Source: Actinomycetota bacterium (GTDB taxonomy: Bacteria; Actinomycetota; Actinomycetes; S36-B12; UBA10799). Taken from it: a stretch of 9,950 nucleotides of DNA. Each line of letters opens with the position of its first letter. Position 1 is the first letter of the stretch. A program made the position numbers and the translations under genes. The notes below the pieces were generated by a model. It saw only the letters and a list, made by a program, of their open reading frames with translations. It was not told the DNA's origin and made no database searches. Where the stretch lies: the NCBI GenBank assembly GCA_030837445.1, contig JAUPKM010000240.1, positions 1-9,950 of the forward strand. Reading direction: 5' to 3'. Below are positions 5,560-9,950 of the stretch, piece after piece.

Positions 5560-5579
5560 CTCGCCGCACCGCCGGCGAG
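5560..5579 (+). other. Stem-loop in the leader of the stress-protein gene
   Basis: CTCGCCG and CGGCGAG form a perfect seven-pair stem with a six-base loop, ending eight bases before the GGAGG ribosome binding site of the universal stress protein gene. It could affect translation or mRNA stability. No known riboswitch fold is recognised. Confidence 0.4.
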
Positions 5580-5598
5580 ACGCATCCTGGAGGTCGAA

Positions 5599-6564
5599 AT
5601 GCAGACCCTCGTAGTTGGTATCCGGGACGAGGGCGAATCGAGCTGGGACGCCGTCGCCCTCGGTGTCGCCGCAGCCACGACCATCGGCGCGGACCTGGTC
5701 TTCGCCAATATCTTCCCGACCGCCTTCGACTTTCCCGGTGGCGCAGTAGACGCCGAGTGGCGCAGGTATCTGAAGGAGCGAGGCGAGCAGGTGCTCGGCT
5801 GGGCGCGACAGGTGGCCGGCGATCCGGCCGGTGCGCGCTACCTCAGCGCGGGCGAGGTGGGCAGCGCCGCCGGTCTGGCCGAGTTGGCCGAGGCGCTGAC
5901 AGCCGGAGCGATCATCCTCGGCTCTGCCTCCGGCGGACGCGCCCGGCGGATGTTCGCCGGCACCACTGCCGACCGGCTGTTCCACGGCTCGACCGTGCCC
6001 ATTGCGGTCGCCCCGCAGGACTTCCACAGTTGGGCGCCGCCGCGGTTCGGCCGGTTCGTGCTCGCCTACCAGGGCACGGAGGATTGCCGCCGGACGCTGC
6101 GGGCCACCAGCGAGGTCGCCCAACAGGCCGGCGCGGACGTTCATCTGATCACCCTGCTGGAACGTGTCAGCCGAATCTACGGAACCCCCATCGCGCGCGA
6201 ATCCGAGTCCGAGATGCTGGAACGTCTGGCGAACGAAGCCAGCCGACTGCAGTCGGAGGCGATCGCCGACTGCCCACCAGGGGTGAACATCACGATGGAG
6301 TGCGTACGCGGCTGGGACGCCGCCAGCGCAATGGCCAAGGTCGACTGGCGTGACGATGACGTGTTGGTGGTCGGGTCCGGCCGCAGCGGTCTACTGCGGC
6401 GGGTATTCCTGGGTGACATGACCTTCAAGATTGTGCACGCCGCCCAAGTCCCGGTGGTTGTGCTGCCGCGCTCCGCATCGGAGTCGCCGCAGATAGGTGA
6501 GGGAACGGCCTGGCTGGAGGGTCAGCCCCCGGTGCCGGGTGAGCGGGAGTCGAGTTCCAAGTAA
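5599..6564 (+). CDS. Tandem-domain universal stress protein
   Basis: The 321-residue product has two UspA-like alpha/beta domains, about residues 1-140 and 150-290, plus a hydrophilic tail. Each domain ends in the ATP-loop region and a VPxxVxP strand: ILGSASGGRARRMFAGTTAD...VPIAVAP (106-139) and VVGSGRSGLLRRVFLGD...VPVVVLP (257-290). Against the ATP-binding pattern G-x2-G-x9-G-S/T, domain 1 keeps Gly108, Gly121 and Thr122 but has Ser111 for the second glycine. Domain 2 has Arg262 and Asp273 at the second-glycine and S/T positions, so only the first domain looks able to bind ATP in the usual way. Such proteins are cytosolic and act in stress or dormancy responses or regulate partners. GGAGG lies six bases before the ATG. 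It is divergent from the permease gene, which may be its partner, and its last 43 bp overlap the convergent amidase gene. Confidence 0.9.
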   Translation: MQTLVVGIRDEGESSWDAVALGVAAATTIGADLVFANIFPTAFDFPGGAVDAEWRRYLKERGEQVLGWARQVAGDPAGARYLSAGEVGSAAGLAELAEALTAGAIILGSASGGRARRMFAGTTADRLFHGSTVPIAVAPQDFHSWAPPRFGRFVLAYQGTEDCRRTLRATSEVAQQAGADVHLITLLERVSRIYGTPIARESESEMLERLANEASRLQSEAIADCPPGVNITMECVRGWDAASAMAKVDWRDDDVLVVGSGRSGLLRRVFLGDMTFKIVHAAQVPVVVLPRSASESPQIGEGTAWLEGQPPVPGERESSSK

Positions 6565-7496
6565 GGCGCGATCCGGGCCTTGAAGGTGTCGAGCATGGAG
6601 CCATGAAGGTCCACCTTCCGGCCCGGGGCATACGCCTTGTGATCGACGACGTGGTCGACCCCGCGACCCAGCAGCGTCAGCAGCGCAGCGGAAACCCGAG
6701 CTGTGGCGTCGACTTGCTGGGCTCCGAACCCGTCGATGAAATCGGCGGTCGGGTGGATCTCAGTTGATGTCCCGGCACTCTCAATCTCGATCCCGTAGAG
6801 GCGACCATTGCCATTGTCCGCCGGGATCTCATCCGCCCCGAGGGTCATCGGACCACCGGTCCCGGCGTGCGGACCACGCGTGGTGCGCATCAGATAGACG
6901 GTGCCGTCCCGCCCGATCAACAGGTTGGCGCCGCGTGTCCCGCCGGTCAGACCGTCATATCGGGTCAGCTCGAGTGGCTGGTCAAAATCCAGCAGGAACT
7001 GGCGGGAGGGCGCATTTCCACCAACTGCGGCACCAGTGTGATGGAGCATCACCCCCACGGGATGCCAGTCCGCCTGCCTGCTCGGCAGGTCCCATTGCTG
7101 ATCCCAGCCGTCCTCGACCACGACTCTCACCCCGGCCCCGCGCAGCGCGGCGAGAACGGCCGCCGACGAGGGTGCCGCCGCCAGAGTTGCCGAGGAAGGC
7201 GACTTGGCTGCCGCCGGTGGGGAGGCCAGTGGTGAGGTGGCGGCAGTTGGGGAGGTCGGGGCGAGTGGCGAGGCGGTGGCCGGGCTCGGGGTGGCGGGTG
7301 GCGGCGAGCTGGCGGCGTCGGGCTGCGCTGCAGGCGAGGCGGTGGCTGCCGAAGGGGCCGTTTGGTTGTTCTGACTCGTGAGCCCGCATGCGGCGATCGA
7401 CACCGTGACCAGCACCGCCATGCCAGTGACAGTCGCCCCGCGCAGGATGCGGCCCGGGGTGGTGCCGGTGGTGCCGGGGCCTCGATTTCGTTTCAT
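6522..7496 (-). CDS. N-acetylmuramoyl-L-alanine amidase (amidase_2/PGRP fold), lipoprotein
   Basis: This 324-residue protein has a basic n-region, a hydrophobic helix and the lipobox IAAC with Cys37. A Pro/Ala/Ser/Thr-rich linker (about 45-112) then leads to an amidase_2 domain (about 120-312). The zinc ligands are visible as His152/His153 in VMLHHTGA, His286 in VVDHKAYAPG and Asp296 in GRKVDLHG. The domain core also has LIGRDGTVY and GRLYGIEIES, typical of the fold. It should cleave the bond between N-acetylmuramic acid and L-alanine of peptidoglycan at the outer face of the membrane, with the linker spanning into the wall. That suggests a role in wall turnover or recycling rather than lysis. 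AGGAG lies six bases upstream of the ATG. The linker DNA contains short direct repeats, such as GGCGAGGCGGTGGC at 7267 and 7333. Its 3' end overlaps the stress-protein gene by 43 bp, and its start is 39 bp from the divergent shikimate-dehydrogenase-like gene. Confidence 0.9.
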   Translation of the reverse strand: MKRNRGPGTTGTTPGRILRGATVTGMAVLVTVSIAACGLTSQNNQTAPSAATASPAAQPDAASSPPPATPSPATASPLAPTSPTAATSPLASPPAAAKSPSSATLAAAPSSAAVLAALRGAGVRVVVEDGWDQQWDLPSRQADWHPVGVMLHHTGAAVGGNAPSRQFLLDFDQPLELTRYDGLTGGTRGANLLIGRDGTVYLMRTTRGPHAGTGGPMTLGADEIPADNGNGRLYGIEIESAGTSTEIHPTADFIDGFGAQQVDATARVSAALLTLLGRGVDHVVDHKAYAPGRKVDLHGSMLDTFKARIAPYLELDSRSPGTGG

Positions 7497-7521
7497 GCCC
7501 AGCTCCTCTCCGGGTCAGCGG

Positions 7522-7527
7522 TACGCT
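7522..7527 (+). promoter_or_regulatory. Candidate -10 element of a leaderless shikimate-dehydrogenase-like transcript
   Basis: TACGCT fits the TANNNT -10 pattern and lies eight bases before the GTG start codon, which has no Shine-Dalgarno sequence. The whole gap to the divergent amidase gene is 39 bp and already holds that gene's ribosome binding site, so a short or absent leader is expected. No good -35 element is seen. Confidence 0.4.
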
Positions 7528-7535
7528 CGTCCACC

Positions 7536-8372
7536 GTGACCACGATCGCATCCGGGCCGGTAGGTATCGACAGGGACACGCTGCTGTGCATGTCACTGTC
7601 AGCTCGCCCGAGCAACTTCGGCACCCGATTCCACAACCACCTGTACGCCCAACTGGGCCTCAACTACGTCTACAAGGCGTTCACCACCGATGACCTGGCG
7701 GCCGCGGTTGCCGGTATCCGTGCGCTAGGCATCCGCGGCTGCGGCGTCTCCATGCCGTACAAGACTGAGGTGATGGCGCAACTCGACGAAATCGACCCGG
7801 CAGCGACCGCGATCGGCGCTGTGAACACCATCGTGAACACAGACCACGTGCTCGCCGGCTACAACACCGACTACCAGGCAGTTCGCGATCTGCTGGCCCA
7901 ACATCAGGTGCCCAACGATGTCGAGGTAGTACTGCTCGGGGCCGGCGGGATGGCAAAGGCCGTTGGCCAGGCCCTCCGAAGTCACGGCTTCGACCGTGGC
8001 ACCGTAGTGGCACGAAACCCGGAGACCGGTCGGTCGCTGGCTGCCGCCATCGGATTCGGGTGGCAGCCCGCCACAACCGATCTCGCTCCCGTCGTCCTTG
8101 TCAATGCGACTCCGGTCGGGATGGCCGGCGGTCCGGCCGCCAACGATCTGCCCGCCCCGGCCGAACTCCTCGACTCGGTCCGGACCGTGCTGGACGTTGT
8201 GGCGGTGCCGGTCGAAACACCGTTGGTCGTTCGCTCGCGCGCGGCTGGCATCGAGGTGATCGATGGCGGCGAGGTGACAGCGCTCCAGGCGATCGCGCAG
8301 TTCGAGTTGTATACCGGGATCCGTCCAACCCCGGAAGAGGCGGCGCTGGCAGCCGATTTCGCGCGGCAGTGA
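7536..8372 (+). CDS. Shikimate 5-dehydrogenase-like protein (HI0607 type)
   Basis: This 278-residue protein has the AroE two-domain layout. The N-terminal substrate domain has CMSLSARPSNFGTRFHN (18-34), the catalytic lysine Lys76 in VSMPYK, Asn97 in AVNTI and Asp112 in YNTDY. The Rossmann domain has the glycine loop LGAGGMAKA (134-142), and the C-terminal segment ends QAIAQFELYTGIRPT. The replacement of the AroE loop GxPxxHSxSP by SLSARPSNFG and the overall match identify the HI0607-like branch, described from Haemophilus influenzae as shikimate-dehydrogenase-like enzymes with low activity on shikimate. Its physiological substrate is unsettled, so a role in the aromatic pathway should not be assumed. 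No other aro gene is nearby. The GTG at 7536 is preferred: it keeps the GIDRDTLL strand seen at the HI0607 N-terminus, which the ATG at 7590 would delete. No ribosome binding site is visible. Confidence 0.88.
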   Translation: MTTIASGPVGIDRDTLLCMSLSARPSNFGTRFHNHLYAQLGLNYVYKAFTTDDLAAAVAGIRALGIRGCGVSMPYKTEVMAQLDEIDPAATAIGAVNTIVNTDHVLAGYNTDYQAVRDLLAQHQVPNDVEVVLLGAGGMAKAVGQALRSHGFDRGTVVARNPETGRSLAAAIGFGWQPATTDLAPVVLVNATPVGMAGGPAANDLPAPAELLDSVRTVLDVVAVPVETPLVVRSRAAGIEVIDGGEVTALQAIAQFELYTGIRPTPEEAALAADFARQ

Positions 8373-8403
8373 CACCCCAGCAGACTCCGGGGCGGCTCGC
8401 GGC

Positions 8404-9381
8404 CTAAGCCTCCAGATCGAGCACAATCTTGCCGCGCACGCGGCGCTGCTCCAGCTCCGCGAGGGCATCACCTGCCCGCGCCAGCGGTAGCACCGCGCCA
8501 ATCGGTGGATCGAGGGCTCCGCGGGCGATGCCCGCGTCCAGGTCCGCCCACTGTTGCGCCAGGAAGCCTGGCGTGCCCAACGCGAAGGCACCCCAGGCGA
8601 CGCCGACGACGTCCAGGTTGTTGAGCAGGAGCCGATTGACCCGCACGGTCGGGATCTCACCCGCAGTGAACCCGACCACCAGCAGTCGACCCTCCGGCGC
8701 GAGTGTGCGCAGCGAATCGGTGAAACGGTCACCGCCCACCGGGTCGAGGATGAGATCGACACCCCGGCCATCGGTCAGCGCCCGCGCCTCCTCTCGGAAA
8801 TTCTCCACCCCGATCACATGGTCGGCACCAGCCGACCTGGCCGTCTCGCCCTTGCCAGCATCGGAGACGACGGCGATCGTCTCAGCGGACAACCACTTCG
8901 CCCACTGCAGCGCCGCTGTCCCGACACCGCCCGCGGCGCCGTGCACCAACACCGTCTCGCCCGCGGTCAGTCGACCCCGTCGACTCAACGCGAACTGCAC
9001 CGTCAGGTAATTCATCGGCAACGCCGCGCCATGGACGAAATCGACCGCGTCCGGCAGCAGGTAGGCATTGACCGCAGGTACCACCGCCCGCTCGGCGAAC
9101 CCCCCGAGCAGTGCGAAGGCCGCCACCCTGTCGCCCGGGGCGAATCCGCTCCCCGGCGGCGCCTGCAGCACAACCCCGGCCACCTCGGATCCCGGCGTGA
9201 ATGGCAACGGCGGTCTGAGTTGGTATCGGCCGCGGCTCAACAGCACATCGGGAAATGAGACGCCAGCGGCGCGAACGTCGAGCAACAACTCCCCCGGTCC
9301 CGGCTCCGGGGTCGGCAGTTCGACCGGTGTCAACGCCTCCGGACCATCCTCAGCCGTCAGTTGCATCGCACGCATCTGCAT
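8404..9381 (-). CDS. Zinc-independent NADPH:quinone oxidoreductase-like medium-chain dehydrogenase
   Basis: The 325-residue product has the MDR architecture: a GroES-like N-terminal domain (about 1-120), a Rossmann domain with the loop VHGAAGGVGTAA (146-157), and a C-terminal return to the catalytic fold. The usual catalytic cysteine and GHE zinc site are replaced (AAGVSFPDVLLSRGRYQ and PGSEVAG), and the structural four-cysteine lobe is missing. This matches the quinone oxidoreductase/enoyl reductase branch that uses NADPH without zinc. It likely reduces a quinone or an enoyl/enone substrate in the cytosol. The ATG at 9381 has AGAAGG at reasonable distance. The ATG two codons later (9375) has GAGGA six bases upstream and may be the real start. 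It lies 62 bp after the alcohol dehydrogenase gene on the same strand, and its 3' end converges on the shikimate-dehydrogenase-like gene with 31 bp between. Confidence 0.9.
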   Translation of the reverse strand: MQMRAMQLTAEDGPEALTPVELPTPEPGPGELLLDVRAAGVSFPDVLLSRGRYQLRPPLPFTPGSEVAGVVLQAPPGSGFAPGDRVAAFALLGGFAERAVVPAVNAYLLPDAVDFVHGAALPMNYLTVQFALSRRGRLTAGETVLVHGAAGGVGTAALQWAKWLSAETIAVVSDAGKGETARSAGADHVIGVENFREEARALTDGRGVDLILDPVGGDRFTDSLRTLAPEGRLLVVGFTAGEIPTVRVNRLLLNNLDVVGVAWGAFALGTPGFLAQQWADLDAGIARGALDPPIGAVLPLARAGDALAELEQRRVRGKIVLDLEA

Positions 9382-9409
9382 TCCTCGCCTTCTTGGGATC
9401 AGATCAGTT

Positions 9410-9446
9410 CGGGTCGGGCCTGTGCGGGTCAGGCCTGTGCGGGTCA
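9410..9446. repeat. 15-bp tandem repeat, two full copies and a partial
   Basis: GGCCTGTGCGGGTCA occurs at 9417-9431 and again at 9432-9446, preceded by a partial copy CGGGTCG (9410-9416). The second copy contains the TGA stop codon of the alcohol dehydrogenase gene (9444-9446 on the minus strand). Because the unit is a multiple of three, the first copy supplies a second in-frame TGA 15 bases later. It probably arose by slippage at the gene end. It lies in the 62-bp spacer to the quinone oxidoreductase gene. Confidence 0.9.
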
Positions 9447-9950
9447 GGGTACGAGCACGAGGGATCCCTGTACGTCGCCGGCATCCAACCGGGCGAGCGC
9501 GGCATTCGCCTCCGTGAGCGGAAGCTCCTCATGGATCGTTGCCACGCCGGCGCGCGGCACGAGTTCGAGGAATTCCCGCACGTCAGCGGGGGTCACGTTT
9601 GCGACCGAGCGCAAGGATCTCTCCCACCAGAGATCGTCGTAGTTGAACTGCGGAACGCGGTCCAGATGAATGGCGTTGACCGCCACGATCCCACCTCTGT
9701 CCAACGCCTTCAGCGCGCTCACCACCACGTCGCCCGCGGGCGCGAACGTGATCGCCGCGTCCAGCAGCGGCGGCTTCTCGTCATACGTGCCGGCCCAGTC
9801 GGCGCCCGCGGCCAAGGCCCGTTCGACCTCTGCCGCGGACCGCGTGATCACGCTGACCTCGCAGCCCCAGAACCGGGCCACCTGCAGCACCAGGGTCGCC
9901 GACGCGCCATAGCCGTACAGACCCAGTTTCACTCCTGCGCTGCCAGGGCC
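9444..9950 (-). CDS. Zinc-type alcohol dehydrogenase family protein, C-terminal part (partial)
   Basis: The frame is open through the right edge, so the 168 residues seen are the cofactor-binding and C-terminal part of a longer MDR protein (the family is usually about 330-350 residues). The visible start reads GPGSAGVKLGLYGYGASA, the Rossmann glycine loop of the zinc-binding alcohol dehydrogenase family with the xLGLYGxGASA signature. It is followed by EVSVITRSAAEVERALAAGADWAG, DAAITFAPAGDVVVSALKALDRGG and the closing GDVQGSLVLVP, all typical of this branch. The catalytic zinc ligands lie off the window and cannot be checked. An internal GTG at 9932 is not a start, since homologous sequence continues upstream of it. 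The likely reaction is NAD(P)-dependent interconversion of an alcohol and an aldehyde or ketone. The quinone oxidoreductase-like gene follows on the same strand. Confidence 0.88.
   Translation of the reverse strand, partial: GPGSAGVKLGLYGYGASATLVLQVARFWGCEVSVITRSAAEVERALAAGADWAGTYDEKPPLLDAAITFAPAGDVVVSALKALDRGGIVAVNAIHLDRVPQFNYDDLWWERSLRSVANVTPADVREFLELVPRAGVATIHEELPLTEANAALARLDAGDVQGSLVLVP

Noticed and set aside
5083..6144. A 353-codon open frame on the minus strand
   Set aside because: It spans the permease N-terminus in the wrong frame, the control region and the antisense of the stress-protein gene. Both real genes have recognisable domains, while this frame is Arg/Ala-rich nonsense.
7160..7355. 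Repetitive GGCGGTGG-rich DNA on the plus strand as a non-coding repeat array
   Set aside because: It is explained by codons for the Pro/Ala/Ser/Thr linker of the amidase lipoprotein.
8373..8403. Possible terminator between the shikimate-dehydrogenase-like and quinone oxidoreductase genes (CCCC...GGGG)
   Set aside because: Only four continuous pairs flank a ten-base loop with mismatches, which is too weak to call.
7725..8771. A 348-codon open frame on the minus strand
   Set aside because: It is antisense to the shikimate-dehydrogenase-like gene and a wrong-frame shadow of the quinone oxidoreductase gene, with no family motifs.

Overview
The window is GC-rich, densely coding DNA with strong G/C third-position bias, GTG starts and lipoboxes. 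It also carries a DtxR/IdeR-type iron box and a DUF4333 lipoprotein. Together these point to a high-GC Gram-positive bacterium (Actinomycetota). I cannot name a genus from sequence alone. It reads as ordinary chromosome: no rRNA, tRNA, CRISPR array, transposase or phage gene is visible.

Layout, left to right. 1-192 holds no supportable gene. A YceI-family protein (193-729, minus) is followed by a possible 30-codon small ORF and a small single-pass membrane protein (877-1119, plus). Next comes a minus-strand cluster read from about 3.9 kb down to 1.2 kb: an IdeR-like box, an FTR1/EfeU ferrous-iron permease (3021-3869), an EfeO-type cupredoxin-only lipoprotein (2535-2945), a lipoprotein with two DUF4333-like repeats (1852-2415) and a HAD hydrolase (1178-1813). 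A perfect 22-bp inverted repeat covers the HAD start codon. A G-run array that could form a quadruplex separates the first two genes. The first two genes look like a compact EfeU-EfeO iron importer that lacks the EfeO M75 domain and lacks EfeB. Whether the last two genes belong to it functionally is open.

An APC-superfamily amino-acid permease (3986-5473, minus) and a two-domain universal stress protein (5599-6564, plus) are divergent around a 125-bp control region with a dyad. The stress-protein gene overlaps tail-to-tail, by 43 bp, with a lipoprotein N-acetylmuramoyl-L-alanine amidase (6522-7496, minus). Only 39 bp away, divergently, starts a shikimate-dehydrogenase-like gene of the H. influenzae HI0607 type (7536-8372, plus), which appears to be leaderless. 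The right end holds two minus-strand medium-chain dehydrogenases: a zinc-independent quinone oxidoreductase (8404-9381) and the C-terminal part of a zinc-type alcohol dehydrogenase cut by the window edge (9444-9950). A 15-bp tandem repeat between them includes the latter's stop codon.

The most rewarding places for a second look are the iron cluster (IdeR box, cupredoxin-only EfeO partner, G-run spacer) and the large hairpin on the HAD start codon.
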